A stretch of DNA of 64,000 bases from Planctomycetota bacterium (GCA_002683825.1 NYUD01000069.1:49034-113033), one strand, 5' to 3'; counted from the stretch's first letter, positions 44,768-54,949 are shown. Program-made: numbers and translations. The notes: generated by a model not told the origin, from the letters alone.

Positions 44768-47700
44768 ATGCTGAGACTCGTCGCCGGTTCCTTGACAATC
44801 GCCTTGCTGTTGTCTGTCGTCTCCTTTCCCTCCCAGCAGGGGGGCGCCGCGCAACAGGGCTCTTCCGTCCGAGGCAACGCGCCGCGCGACCTGAGCATCG
44901 AATGGGTCGGCGGCACGTCCTACTCCACGGCGAAGACACCGGCCGAGGCCCGTGAGGCCCTCGAGGCGCTGGTGACCGGAGGCGCAGGACAACACTTCAT
45001 CGTTCAGTTCTCCCGCCCGCTGGAACAGGCCGAACGCGAACGAGTGCAGAGCTCCGGCATCACGCTGCTCTCTTACCTTGGGAACCACGGCTATTTCGCA
45101 ACGGCGCGCTCGACGACGCTGGAAATGGGCCTGCTGAGGGCCGTCCCCCTGGTCGACGCTCGGCCCGCCCAGCGTGCGTGGAAGCTGCACCCCATGCTGG
45201 AACGCGGCCAGGTGCCTGACTGGACCGTCGTCGAAAGCAAGAACGGCTCATCCATCGTCGGCACCTACGTGCTGTTTCACCCGGACGCCACTCTGCACGA
45301 ACAGAGTGAGGTGATACGCCGTCACGACGGGGTCGTGCGTGACGTGATCGAATCGCTGAACGGATTGGTCGTGGAGCTTCCCTTCGACAACATCAAGGCC
45401 CTGGCGGAAGAGGATCCGGTCCAGTACGTCGAGCCGGCGCTGCCTCGCATGGGCACGACGAACGACTCCATCCGCGCCCTCACGGGCGTCGACACCGTTC
45501 AGGCGGCTCCCTACGGCCTCGATGGCAGCGGTGTCTCCGCGATGGTCTACGACGGCGGAACGGCGTTCGCTTCGCACGTCGACTTCGGCGGCCGCCTGAC
45601 GGCCCGTGACAGTGACTCGCTCAGCACCCATGCGACGCACGTGTCCGGCACGGTCGGCGGCGACGGCACGGCCAGCGGCGGCACGAACCGCGGCATGGCA
45701 CCCGGCGTGCTCATCGAGTCCTACGGCTTCGAGTACGACGGCTCGGGCACCTTCCTCTATACCAACCCCGGCGATTTCGAGGCCGACTACGGGGATGCGA
45801 TCGTCAACTGGGGCGCCGATGTTTCGAACAACTCGATCGGCACCAACACGGAAACGAACGGCTTCGATTGCGCCTTCCAGGGGAACTACGGCTTGATGTC
45901 GAGCCTGATCGACGCCGTCGTTCGAGGATCGGTATCCGGCGGCGTGCCGCACCGCATCGTCTGGGCTGCAGGCAACGAGCGCCAGGGCAGTCGCTGCGAC
46001 GTGGAGGGTTTCGGAGACTACTACAGCACGGCCCCCCCGGCGGGAGCGAAGAACCACCTCTCGATCGGCGCGCTCAATTCCAACGACGACTCGATGACCT
46101 CCTTCAGCAGCTGGGGCCCGACCGACGACGGACGGCTCAAGCCCGATTTCTCCGCGCCCGGGTGTCAGAACGGGGGCGATGGCGGTGTGACGTCTTGCAG
46201 TTCGAGCAGCACCACGTCCTATACGGTCTTCTGTGGAACGTCGATGGCGTCCCCGACCGTGACCGGCATCGTCGCGCTGATGCTGCAGGACTATCGGGCG
46301 CAATTTCCGGGCCCGGATCCGCGCAACTCCACACTGAAGGCCCTGCTCGCCCACACCGCGGTGGACATTCTCAACACGGGCCCCGATTACCAGTCCGGCT
46401 ACGGCTCCGTGCGCGCACCGGCGGCGATCGACTTCATGCGCCAGGAAAACTTCACCGAATCCGAGATCAGCCAGGGTGAAACGCTCTTGTACACGGTCAG
46501 CGTCGCACCCGGCGACACCGAACTCAAGATCACACTCGCCTGGAGCGACGTACCCGGCACGCCGAACGTGACGACGGCCCTGGTCAACGACCTGGACCTG
46601 CACGTCTTCAGTCCCTCGTCCGTCGAGCATTTTCCGTGGACCCTGAATCCGTTGATTCCCGCCGATCTGGCGGTGCAAACCGCCCGTGATCACCTCAACA
46701 ACATCGAGCAGGTCCAGGCGAATTCACCCGAAGTAGGCGTGTGGCTCGTCGAGATCCGGGGCTTCAACGTTCCCCAGGGACCGCAAAGTTTCTCGCTGTG
46801 CGCTTCGCCCAACCTGATCAACTGCGCCAGCCAGGGGCTCATCGTACTGGACAAGAGCACCTACAATTGCAGCTCGACCGCGAGCGTGACGGTCGTCGAC
46901 TGCGATCTCAACACGGACGACTTCGTCTCCGAAACGATCGACGTGACCGTGACCTCGACCACGGAGCCGGGGGGCGAAACGCTCACGTTGACCGAAAGCG
47001 GCACGGCCACGGCGACCTTTTTCGCCACGCTGCCGTTCAGCACCGTGGACAGCCCCGGCGTACTTCAAGTAACCGAGGGGGACTCCGTCGACACGCTGTA
47101 CATCGATGCGGACGACGGCAACGGCAACATGGGTGTGATGATTACGGCCAGCGCCAGCGTGGACTGCACGGCGCCGATCATCTCAAATGTCATGGTCACG
47201 GACGTCACCCACATCGGCGCAACGATCGAATTCGACACAGATGAAGCGAGTTCGGCTCTCGTCGATTTCGGCGTCAATTGCGGATCGCTCACCGAGCAGG
47301 CACTGGCTTTCACACCGACCCTGCACCACGTCGTGCAGCTGGGAGGCCTGAACGACGGACAAACCTACGCCTTCACGGTTACGGCGACGGACCCGGCAGG
47401 CAACTCCACGACCGACGACAACGCGGGCGGATGCTACGACTTCATGACCGACGATGTCCCTGACTACTTCACCGAGCAATTCATCAGCTTCGATCTGGAT
47501 GGCCTGAGCGTGACCTATGTCCCGAACGGATCGGACGAATCCTATGTGGCCTGCGCGGAGGCCGTGCCCAGCTTCCCGAACAACCCTGCGGGTGGCACAA
47601 CGCTGCCCTTGTCGGACGACGACTCCGATTTCGTTTCCATCGCAGGCGGCCAGACCGTGAAGCTCTACGGGGTCTCCTACGGCAGCTTCTACGTGGGCAG

Positions 47701-48430
47701 CAACGGCTACATCACTTTCACGGGAGGGGACACGGACTACACCGAATCGCTCTCCGATCATTTCGACACACCGCGCGTTTCGGCCAACTTCGACGACTAC
47801 AACCCCTCTTCGGCCGGCACTGTCAGCTGGAAACAACTCTCCGACCGCATGGTCGTTACATGGGAGAACGTGACCGAATACGGGACGTCAAACTCGAACT
47901 CCTTCCAGGTCGAGCTGTTCTTCGACGGCCAAATCCGTATCACGTATCAAGGCATGGCCTCGACCGATGGCGTGGCGGGCTTGTCCGAGGGTGCCGGCCT
48001 CCCCACGGCCTTTCTGCCCAGCGATATCTCGGAGTACGACACGGCCGGATGCGGCTGCGCGCCCGCCATGGTTGCGAGCCGCACGGCGAGCGGAAACCTG
48101 AACGCCTACACAGCGACACCGCCGGTCTTAGGCGGGACGATGTTCTTCACGGTCCTCGCGCCGTACTCGAACGGCGTGATCCTCGCCACCGCCGCGCAGG
48201 CCAACATCCCGCTCGCCAACGGCCAGTCCCTTCTCATCGATACCAGCGCGAGCTTCCTCTTCAGCTCCGCCATCCTCGGCCTGCCCTTCGGCTCGGGGCA
48301 GATGGCCGTCCCCTCCGATCCCGCGTTCTGCGGACGCACCGCCGCCACCCAGGCCATCCTGATCGGCCCCACCGCCGGCGGTCCGCCGTTCCAGCTGACG
48401 AACGCGCAGGACGTCACCATCGGTCCGTAG
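44768..48430 (+). CDS. Secreted S8 (subtilisin-like) serine peptidase, multidomain
   Basis: This 1220-residue exported peptidase has signal MLRLVAGSLTIALLLSVVSF and AAGGGAGAAAG upstream. Residues ~70-225 are a propeptide-like region (QHFIVQFSRPLEQAERERVQ). The S8 domain carries the triad: Asp in SAMVYDGGTAF (~262), His in STHATHVSGTVGGDG (~292) and Ser in FCGTSMASPTVTGIVALM (~490), with WAAGNERQG as the oxyanion Asn. A P-like beta domain follows (LAWSDVPGTPNVTTALVNDL). Then comes a cysteine-containing Fn3-like unit and a lectin-like domain (FYVGSNGYITFTGG). The end (PPVLGGTMFFTV, NGQSLLIDTS, FCGRTAATQAILIG, LTNAQDVTIGP) is the same C-terminal domain found at 37518 and 60228. It is the largest protease of the window. 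Confidence 0.9.
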   Translation: MLRLVAGSLTIALLLSVVSFPSQQGGAAQQGSSVRGNAPRDLSIEWVGGTSYSTAKTPAEAREALEALVTGGAGQHFIVQFSRPLEQAERERVQSSGITLLSYLGNHGYFATARSTTLEMGLLRAVPLVDARPAQRAWKLHPMLERGQVPDWTVVESKNGSSIVGTYVLFHPDATLHEQSEVIRRHDGVVRDVIESLNGLVVELPFDNIKALAEEDPVQYVEPALPRMGTTNDSIRALTGVDTVQAAPYGLDGSGVSAMVYDGGTAFASHVDFGGRLTARDSDSLSTHATHVSGTVGGDGTASGGTNRGMAPGVLIESYGFEYDGSGTFLYTNPGDFEADYGDAIVNWGADVSNNSIGTNTETNGFDCAFQGNYGLMSSLIDAVVRGSVSGGVPHRIVWAAGNERQGSRCDVEGFGDYYSTAPPAGAKNHLSIGALNSNDDSMTSFSSWGPTDDGRLKPDFSAPGCQNGGDGGVTSCSSSSTTSYTVFCGTSMASPTVTGIVALMLQDYRAQFPGPDPRNSTLKALLAHTAVDILNTGPDYQSGYGSVRAPAAIDFMRQENFTESEISQGETLLYTVSVAPGDTELKITLAWSDVPGTPNVTTALVNDLDLHVFSPSSVEHFPWTLNPLIPADLAVQTARDHLNNIEQVQANSPEVGVWLVEIRGFNVPQGPQSFSLCASPNLINCASQGLIVLDKSTYNCSSTASVTVVDCDLNTDDFVSETIDVTVTSTTEPGGETLTLTESGTATATFFATLPFSTVDSPGVLQVTEGDSVDTLYIDADDGNGNMGVMITASASVDCTAPIISNVMVTDVTHIGATIEFDTDEASSALVDFGVNCGSLTEQALAFTPTLHHVVQLGGLNDGQTYAFTVTATDPAGNSTTDDNAGGCYDFMTDDVPDYFTEQFISFDLDGLSVTYVPNGSDESYVACAEAVPSFPNNPAGGTTLPLSDDDSDFVSIAGGQTVKLYGVSYGSFYVGSNGYITFTGGDTDYTESLSDHFDTPRVSANFDDYNPSSAGTVSWKQLSDRMVVTWENVTEYGTSNSNSFQVELFFDGQIRITYQGMASTDGVAGLSEGAGLPTAFLPSDISEYDTAGCGCAPAMVASRTASGNLNAYTATPPVLGGTMFFTVLAPYSNGVILATAAQANIPLANGQSLLIDTSASFLFSSAILGLPFGSGQMAVPSDPAFCGRTAATQAILIGPTAGGPPFQLTNAQDVTIGP

Positions 48431-48651
48431 TTCGAAGCAGGAACTCCGCCGAAAAATAAAGCGCAACGCCGGGCCCGTCTGGTCCGTGTACTCGGCCGAC
48501 GTGGAACAGGCGCGTGAGTTCTTTACGAACCTCGACATCTGCAGCGCCGTCGCCACAGTCGCCGAAAAATCCCAGGGCGATGATGCCGGCGCGGATCTGT
48601 TCTTCCTCCTCGCGCCGCCGAGCCACCGCGGCGCGAACCGTCACCGCGCAT

Positions 48652-50175
48652 TTACTTCGACTCTTCGAGGGGTGGGAGGCCGAGGCTCTCGGTGCCGGAG
48701 TCGGACCAGCGCTGCAGGGGGCCGCTGAATAGACCGACGACAATCGTCGCAACCGATAGGACGGCGATCAAACCGCCGAGGCCCGGTTCGCCATCTCCCG
48801 ATTTGTCGTCCGCCTGGGCCAGGAAGAGCGACTTGACGATACGGAAGTAGTAGAAGAGCGAGAGCGCGCTGTTCAGCCCCGCGACGACAACCAGCCAGGC
48901 CAAGCCCGCATCGACACCGGCGTAGAAGAGCACCAACTTGCCGTAGAAACCGACGGTGGGCGGTAAGCCTGTGAGGCTGATCAGAAACACGACCATCGCG
49001 ATCGACACGACCGGATAGCGCCAACCGAGCCCCTTCAGACTGGCTACGTCTTCGGACCCGGCCGCACCCTCGAAGTAGAGTAGGAACCCGAAGGCGCCCA
49101 GGTTCATGAAGTAGTAGGCGGCCAGGTAGAACACCGCGGCCGAGAAGCCCTGGGTAGTCATCGCCGCCAGCCCGATCATGACGTAGCCGGCATGGGCGAT
49201 CGACGAGTAGGCCAGCATGCGCTTGAGGTTCGTCTGGCGCAGCGCCGACAGATTGCCCAGGGTCATCGTCACGGCGGCGAGAATCGCCAGCAGCAAGCCG
49301 ATGCGCTCGCTGTAGGCCATGACGGTTTCCTGCACACCCTCGACCATGAAGAGCGCTCCGATGAAGCGCAGAAGCACGGCAAAACCGGCTGCTTTGGACG
49401 CGACGGCGAGGAAGGTCGTCACCGGAGTCGGCGCACCCTGGTAGACGTCCGGCGTCCAGAAATGGAACGGGACCACCGAAACCTTGTAGGCGAAACCGGC
49501 GAGGACCAGAACGACGGCCACGGCCACCGGAACCGGCGAGGTTGCAAACTGCGCGGCCAGTCCGACCCCCTCGGAACCGGTGCCCATCGCGTTGAGATCG
49601 ATGGTGCCGGTCAGGCCGTACAGGAGGCTGATGCCGTACAGCATCACGCCGGCGGACAGGCCGCCGAATACGATGTACTTCAGCGCCGCTTCCGCCGAGC
49701 GCTTGTCGCCCTTGTGAAATCCCGCCAGCGAATAGCTGGCCAGCGACAGCAGCTCGAGCCCCAACATGAGCAGCAGCAGATTGTTCGTGCTGACCATGAA
49801 GAAGATCCCTATCGCGGCTCCGACCAACAGGAAGTAGTACTCGCCGATGCCGTGCTTGCGCTCGCGCTTGTCGAACAACACATAGAGCGCCACGACGGCC
49901 AGCGACCCGACCGTGAAGAGCTTGAAGAACGTACCGAAGCGATCGATCACGACCATGCCCAGAATCGTCTCCGGGTGGCGTCCGCTGTCGCCCAGCGAAT
50001 CCCATTGCCCGAGCAACATCCAGGCGATCACCGCCATGCCCGCGACCGTGGCGTAGCCCAGGTGGCTCGAATCGCGGCCCTTCTTGAGGAGATCCCAGAC
50101 CAGGATCACCATTGCGAGCGCGGTCAGCGCCAGCTCCGGCGCCAGGTAGCCGAGGGCTTCGATATAGTCGTTCAC
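48652..50175 (-). CDS. nuoN: NADH-quinone oxidoreductase subunit N (operon 2)
   Basis: This 507-residue, ~14-helix antiporter subunit is the last gene of operon 2. Motifs are LELLSLASYSLAGFHKG (TM5 Glu), AGFAYKVSVVPFHFWTPDVY (TM7 Lys), AVASKAAGFAVLLRF and NLKRMLAYSSIAHAGYVMIG. It begins MNDYIEALGYLAPELALTAL and lies 4 bases after nuoM. Compared with the NuoN of operon 1 (475 residues) it has a longer loop near the end and clearly different sequence, so the two operons do not come from a recent copy. Confidence 0.93.
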   Translation of the reverse strand: MNDYIEALGYLAPELALTALAMVILVWDLLKKGRDSSHLGYATVAGMAVIAWMLLGQWDSLGDSGRHPETILGMVVIDRFGTFFKLFTVGSLAVVALYVLFDKRERKHGIGEYYFLLVGAAIGIFFMVSTNNLLLLMLGLELLSLASYSLAGFHKGDKRSAEAALKYIVFGGLSAGVMLYGISLLYGLTGTIDLNAMGTGSEGVGLAAQFATSPVPVAVAVVLVLAGFAYKVSVVPFHFWTPDVYQGAPTPVTTFLAVASKAAGFAVLLRFIGALFMVEGVQETVMAYSERIGLLLAILAAVTMTLGNLSALRQTNLKRMLAYSSIAHAGYVMIGLAAMTTQGFSAAVFYLAAYYFMNLGAFGFLLYFEGAAGSEDVASLKGLGWRYPVVSIAMVVFLISLTGLPPTVGFYGKLVLFYAGVDAGLAWLVVVAGLNSALSLFYYFRIVKSLFLAQADDKSGDGEPGLGGLIAVLSVATIVVGLFSGPLQRWSDSGTESLGLPPLEESK

Positions 50176-50179
50176 GAGA

Positions 50180-51721
50180 TCAACCGCCCAGGGTGGTCAC
50201 GAGCTTGTCGATGGAAGGCTGCATCCAGTCGAGCAGATACCACGGCGCCACTCCGAGAAACACGCACAGGAACAGGAACGGCGCCTGACACATAATTTCT
50301 CGAAAGTTGATGTCGTCGAAGTCCTTGTACTTCTCGTTCAGGTTGCCGAGGAACACGCGCTGCATCGTCCACAGGAGGAAGGCGGCGGTGATCACGATCC
50401 CGATGACCGAGATGATGACGAGCGTCTTGAAGCCCTCACGCTCCGAGTTGTAGGCGCCCATCAGCGTCATCGCTTCCGAAACGAAGCCCGCAAGCCCCGG
50501 TAGACCGAGGGCCGCGAAGAAACCCAGCGTCGTCAGCGCCCAGTACTTACGCATCACCTGGGCCAGGCCGCCAAAGCCGTTCAGGTCACGGTGGTGAGCG
50601 CGGTCGTAGATCACGCCGACGATGAGGAACAGGACGGCCGACGAGGTGCCGTGGTTGAACATTTGCAGCGCCGCGCCGCTCATCCCCCAGTTCTGCAATG
50701 CCGCCATGCCCAGAAGCACAAAGCCCATGTGGCTGACCGAGGAGTAGGCGACCATGCGCTTGAAGTCGGTCTGGCCCAGGGCCACGAAAGCGCCGTAGAC
50801 GATCGAGATCACCCCGAGGATCCCGAGCGCGTAGGCAAATTCGTTGAAGGCGCTGGGAACGATCGGGAAACACGCGCGCATCAGGCCGTAGCCCCCGAGT
50901 TTCAGGAGGATGCCCGCCAGAATGACCGAGATCGGCGTCGGCGCCTGGACGTGCGCGTCGGGCAGCCAGGTGTGGAACGGGAAGACGGGGATCTTGATCG
51001 CAAACCCGACGAACAGGAACCAGAAGATCCAGGTCGTGAACTGCATCCCTAGCAGATGACCGCCGAAGGGCAGGCCGGTTCCCGTCAGCATTCCCGCCCC
51101 GGCCTGAAGGGTCATCTCGGGGATCGAGAACGGATTCTCAGCGCCGATCGCGCCCATGTCGAGCCGCAAGGCGATGATCGCGACCAGCATCAGGACCGAA
51201 CCGGTCAACGTGTAAAGGAAGAACTTGATCGCGGCATACTCGCGGCGCGGGCCGCCCCAGATCCCGATGAGGAAATACATCGGGAGCAGCATGACCTCCC
51301 AGAAGACGTAGAAGAGGAAGTAGTCGAGGGAGACGAATACTCCGACGATCCCGACCTCCAGCAACAAGAGCAGCGCGTAATACGATTTCTGCGCCTTCTG
51401 GATCCCGAAGCTGGCCGGCACCGCCACCAACATCAACAGCGTCGCCAGCCAAATGAGCGCCAACGACAGCCCGTCGACGCCGACAAAGTACTGCGCATCA
51501 ACGGCCTTGATCCAGTCCAACTGTTGGACCAGTTGCAGCTCGGCGCTCTTCTTGTCGAACAGGCCGAAGTAGACCTGCGTCGCCAACAGGAACGGGATGG
51601 CCGTCGCAATACCGGCGATCAGCTTGATGACCCCGGAATTGTTGCGTGGCACGAACAGGATCGCCCCCATTCCGATCAAGGGGATGAACGTGATCCAGGA
51701 AAGGATGGTGTGATCGTTCAT
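50180..51721 (-). CDS. nuoM: NADH-quinone oxidoreductase subunit M (operon 2)
   Basis: This 513-residue, ~14-helix antiporter subunit shows FYVFWEVMLLPMYFLIGIWG (TM5 Glu), VGFAIKIPVFPFHTWLPDAH (TM7 Lys), LAGILLKLGGYGLMRACFP and DFKRMVAYSSVSHMGFVLLG. VGVIYDRAHHRDLNGFGG and GLPGLAGFVSEAMTLMGAY are typical NuoM ends. It sits between nuoL and nuoN with gaps of 3 and 4 bases, the canonical L-M-N order. The C-terminal part has a soluble loop (NEKYKDFDDINFREIM) and a last helix. Confidence 0.94.
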   Translation of the reverse strand: MNDHTILSWITFIPLIGMGAILFVPRNNSGVIKLIAGIATAIPFLLATQVYFGLFDKKSAELQLVQQLDWIKAVDAQYFVGVDGLSLALIWLATLLMLVAVPASFGIQKAQKSYYALLLLLEVGIVGVFVSLDYFLFYVFWEVMLLPMYFLIGIWGGPRREYAAIKFFLYTLTGSVLMLVAIIALRLDMGAIGAENPFSIPEMTLQAGAGMLTGTGLPFGGHLLGMQFTTWIFWFLFVGFAIKIPVFPFHTWLPDAHVQAPTPISVILAGILLKLGGYGLMRACFPIVPSAFNEFAYALGILGVISIVYGAFVALGQTDFKRMVAYSSVSHMGFVLLGMAALQNWGMSGAALQMFNHGTSSAVLFLIVGVIYDRAHHRDLNGFGGLAQVMRKYWALTTLGFFAALGLPGLAGFVSEAMTLMGAYNSEREGFKTLVIISVIGIVITAAFLLWTMQRVFLGNLNEKYKDFDDINFREIMCQAPFLFLCVFLGVAPWYLLDWMQPSIDKLVTTLGG

Positions 51722-51724
51722 GAA

Positions 51725-53950
51725 TCAGCTCAGGATGAGCCAGGCGGCGGTCAGAAGGCCTCCACCGACGGCGAAGGTGGCGTACTGCTGAATCCGTCCG
51801 GTCTGAAGCAACCGGAAGGCGGCCCCGAAGGCCTGGGAAACGTGGGCGACGGCGTTGACGGCGCCATCGACGAACATGCGGTCGAACCAGGCCGACAGGA
51901 AGCCGGCCAGCTTGTTCACGCGACCGACAAGAAGGACGAGCCCGTCGACGATCTTCTCGTCGATCCACTTGAGGATCACCGCCAGCTTGACGCACGGGTT
52001 GATGACGCAGGCGGTGGCGATTTCATCGATGTAGTAGCGACGTCGACAGGTCGTGTAGAGGATGCCCAGGCCGGCGGTGATCTTCGCCGGCAGGTCGCGG
52101 CGCATCACGTACAGGTAGAAGGCGCCGAGAATACCCGTGCATGCCACGAACAAGGACAGGTACAACGCGCGCCCGTGGGCGACGTGCGCCATGTGGCTGT
52201 CAGGATCGAAGATGCCCTCGGGGACCTTTGCTCCAATCCAATCGGCGATCCCGCTGGGATAGAGCGTGTGGATGCTGATCAACCCGCCGACCCAGGTGTG
52301 TACCACCCACGCTACACCGGGAACGGCCATAACGGCCAGGATGACCAGAGCTTGGGTCATCGAGTTCTTTCTGAACGGATCTTCGTGTGGCTCGTGCGTT
52401 GCGTGGGAGTCGTCCCCGTGCTCGCCCGGGCCGTGTTCATTCGGATCAGGCCCCTCGACACCCTCCGACGCGATCATCTCCGAGTACATGTGCTCCTGCA
52501 TGTTCCCGCGGTACTCGCCGTGGAAGGTAATGAAGATCAAGCGGAGCATGTAGAAGGCCGTCATCATCGCAGCGACCGGCAGAGCGATGAGCGCAAACAG
52601 TGCCGTGCCCCCGAAGTGGTCGATATCTCCAACCGACGCCCAGCCAGCGAGCAGGATCTGATCCTTCGAGTAGAAGCCCGAGAACAACGGAAAGCCCGCG
52701 ATCGCCAGGGTGCATACCAGCATGCAGATGTAGGTCACGGGCAACTTCCTGCGTAGCCCGCCCATCAAGCGCATGTCCTGCACGTGGTGGCAGCCGTGGA
52801 TGACCGATCCGGCCGCCAGGAAGAGGCACCCCTTGAAGAAGGCGTGGGTCACCATGTGGTACATGCCGGCCGTGACGTGGCCCAGGCCGACCGCCGCGAC
52901 CATGAAGCCCAGCTGGGAAACCGTCGACCAGGCCAGCACCGCCTTCAGGTCGAAGGCCGTCATCCCGATCGTCGCAGCAAAAAGCGCCGTGAACGATCCC
53001 GTTAGGGCGACGACGGTCAACACCTCGGGCGAGAGCAGCGGGAACATGCGGCCCAGAAGGAACACTCCCGCCGCAACCATGGTCGCCGCGTGAATCATGG
53101 CCGAAACCGGCGTCGGGCCGGCCATGGCATCGGGCAACCAGATGTGCAGGGGGAACTGGGCCGACTTGCCGACCGTGCCGCCGAAGACGAAGAGCCCGGC
53201 CGTCGTCATCCAGGCCGGGAATTCTCCGCCATTGGCCTCGACCGCCGCTCGCCCGGCTTCCCACAGTCCCGTGAACGACAGGGTCTGGAATTGATCCCAG
53301 AACATGAAGATGCCGATGAAGAGGCAGCAGTCTCCGACGCGCGTGGTGAGGAAAGCCTTCTTCGAAGCCCAGGTCGCCCAGCGATGGAAGAACGGTTGGC
53401 TGGGGTCGTGGCCGAAGTGGCCGATGAGCAGGTAGCTCATCAAGCCCATGATCTCCCAGAAGATGAACAGGAAGAGAATGTTGTCCGAAAGCACCAACCC
53501 CAGCATCGCGAAGGTGAACAGACTGAGGTTCGCAAAGAAGATCGCGTAGCGCTTGTCCCCCCGCATGTACCCCTGGGAAAACAGGTGCACGCAGAAGGAA
53601 ACCACACCGACAACCGCGAGCATGATCGCGCCCAGCGGGTCGTAGAGGATCCCCGCGATCACATTCACCGCCGGGGTCTCGAGATCGGAATAGAACCATC
53701 CGAACTGCATACCCACATCCGAGGAGGCGTGAAAGAACTCCTCGCCGGCGGTGGTCGCCGCGATCGCTTTGGCCGCCAGGAACACAGTGATCAGGGCGAC
53801 GATGCCCATACCGCCGGTCAGGATCCAATCGCCCCTCGGCAGCTTGTCGCGCAGGAAGATTTGCAGGACATAGCCGATCAACGGAATCAGCAGCACCGCC
53901 AGAAGCAGCTTGAAGTCGATCGACGGATCGAATTCCAGAAGTCCGAGCAC
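51725..53950 (-). CDS. nuoL: NADH-quinone oxidoreductase subunit L (operon 2)
   Basis: This 741-residue subunit is longer than the ~610-residue E. coli NuoL. The core has ILFLFIFWEIMGLMSYLLIG (TM5 Glu), GTVGKSAQFPLHIWLPDAMA (TM7 Lys), MIHAATMVAAGVFLLGR and FDLKAVLAWSTVSQLGFMVA. Residues ~500-530 form a soluble acidic and His-rich loop (DPNEHGPGEHGDDSHATHEP), which accounts for part of the extra length. The long lateral-helix arm follows, and the end QTGRIQQYATFAVGGGLLTA is the classical NuoL anchor. This is the true NuoL of operon 2, in contrast with the shorter Mrp-like version of operon 1. Confidence 0.94.
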   Translation of the reverse strand: MLGLLEFDPSIDFKLLLAVLLIPLIGYVLQIFLRDKLPRGDWILTGGMGIVALITVFLAAKAIAATTAGEEFFHASSDVGMQFGWFYSDLETPAVNVIAGILYDPLGAIMLAVVGVVSFCVHLFSQGYMRGDKRYAIFFANLSLFTFAMLGLVLSDNILFLFIFWEIMGLMSYLLIGHFGHDPSQPFFHRWATWASKKAFLTTRVGDCCLFIGIFMFWDQFQTLSFTGLWEAGRAAVEANGGEFPAWMTTAGLFVFGGTVGKSAQFPLHIWLPDAMAGPTPVSAMIHAATMVAAGVFLLGRMFPLLSPEVLTVVALTGSFTALFAATIGMTAFDLKAVLAWSTVSQLGFMVAAVGLGHVTAGMYHMVTHAFFKGCLFLAAGSVIHGCHHVQDMRLMGGLRRKLPVTYICMLVCTLAIAGFPLFSGFYSKDQILLAGWASVGDIDHFGGTALFALIALPVAAMMTAFYMLRLIFITFHGEYRGNMQEHMYSEMIASEGVEGPDPNEHGPGEHGDDSHATHEPHEDPFRKNSMTQALVILAVMAVPGVAWVVHTWVGGLISIHTLYPSGIADWIGAKVPEGIFDPDSHMAHVAHGRALYLSLFVACTGILGAFYLYVMRRDLPAKITAGLGILYTTCRRRYYIDEIATACVINPCVKLAVILKWIDEKIVDGLVLLVGRVNKLAGFLSAWFDRMFVDGAVNAVAHVSQAFGAAFRLLQTGRIQQYATFAVGGGLLTAAWLILS

Positions 53951-53975
53951 GCTTATAGCTCCTCCTAGTCTCGCG

Positions 53976-54287
53976 CTATTCGCGCAAGAGGTCCGCCTCG
54001 CTGGGTTTGATGGAATCGAACAGGTGGAAAACGTTCAAGACGATCGCCAGCGCAACGGCGGCCTCCGCCGCGGCCAGGATGATCGTAAAGACCGCGAACA
54101 TCTTGCCCTCCAGGCTGCCGGCCTCGGTGAGGCCGAAGCGGTTGAAGGCCACGAAGTTGATGTTCGCCGCGTTGAGGATCATCTCGATCCCCATGAGGAT
54201 GTAGATGATGTTGCGGCGTGAAATGATCGTGACGATGCCCAGGCCGAAGAGCGCCGCGGAAACGGCGACATAGGCTCCAAGTCCCAT
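53976..54287 (-). CDS. nuoK: NADH-quinone oxidoreductase subunit K (operon 2)
   Basis: This 103-residue subunit has three helices. SRRNIIYILMGIEMILNAAN holds the TM2 glutamate and FAVFTIILAAAEAAVALAIV the TM3 glutamate. Its ATG directly follows the nuoJ stop codon without spacing. The soluble tail (DSIKPSEADLLRE) is slightly longer than usual. It lies 25 bases before nuoL in the canonical order. Confidence 0.95.
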   Translation of the reverse strand: MGLGAYVAVSAALFGLGIVTIISRRNIIYILMGIEMILNAANINFVAFNRFGLTEAGSLEGKMFAVFTIILAAAEAAVALAIVLNVFHLFDSIKPSEADLLRE

Positions 54288-54932
54288 CTAGGAGACCCCC
54301 TCTCCGGTCTGGGGTTCGATGTCGGTGCGCTTGCGACGCGCGATGTACACGGCAGCGACCAGCGCGACCGTCAGCAGAACGGCGGCCAGCTCGAAGGCGA
54401 CGACGTATTGATCCGGCGCCAGAAAGGCCACCCCGATGCGGTCGGCGTTGGCGCCGAACGTGCCGGCAACCTCGGCAGCTGTGCCGTCCAAGGGCCGGCT
54501 CGTCACCAACCATTCGGCCGTCTGCGCCACCTGCCAGCCGATCCAAGAGACGCCGGCTCCGACCGCGACGAGCGCCGCGAGAACGCGCGGGAGCCGGCGT
54601 TCCTCCATGTCCGGCGGCGTCAGCATGACCGCAAAGAGGATCAGCGCAAGGATGCCGCCTACGTAAATCAGGATCTGCGCCATGGCGAGGAAGTCCGATT
54701 CGAGCAGGACGAAGACCCCCGCCACGCCCGAGAAGGTCGACATCAACGCGAAGGCGCTCCGCACGATCGAGCGTTCCCACACGCAGACCAGGCCGCCGCC
54801 GAGGGTCATGACGGCGAAGAGCGCGAAGGCCGCGCCTTCCCCGCCCGCCTTGACCAAACCCGCCCCGAACGCGAAAAGTGTCAGGACGGCCAGCGCACCG
54901 TAGAAGGCGCGTTGCAGGGCCTTTTGATCCAT
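54288..54932 (-). CDS. nuoJ: NADH-quinone oxidoreductase subunit J (operon 2)
   Basis: This 214-residue, ~six-helix subunit has RSAFALMSTFSGVAGVFVLL and DFLAMAQILIYVGGILALIL as the diagnostic helices of NuoJ/ND6. An extra N-terminal helix (RAFYGALAVLTLFAFGAGLV) precedes the usual first one. The loop before the final helix is long, and the C-terminus is charged (RRKRTDIEPQTGEGVS). It is 17 bases from nuoI and abuts nuoK. Confidence 0.93.
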   Translation of the reverse strand: MDQKALQRAFYGALAVLTLFAFGAGLVKAGGEGAAFALFAVMTLGGGLVCVWERSIVRSAFALMSTFSGVAGVFVLLESDFLAMAQILIYVGGILALILFAVMLTPPDMEERRLPRVLAALVAVGAGVSWIGWQVAQTAEWLVTSRPLDGTAAEVAGTFGANADRIGVAFLAPDQYVVAFELAAVLLTVALVAAVYIARRKRTDIEPQTGEGVS

Positions 54933-54949
54933 GGTTCCCTGGAGGACGC

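Noticed and set aside
45248..46693. 481-codon minus-strand frame opposite the subtilase
   Set aside because: Arg/Val/Ala-rich antisense translation without domain; the subtilase triad lies on the other strand.
48431..48651. Possible small plus-strand gene after the subtilase
   Set aside because: The frames at 48486 and 48514 read into nuoN on the other strand and have no domain or ribosome-binding site.
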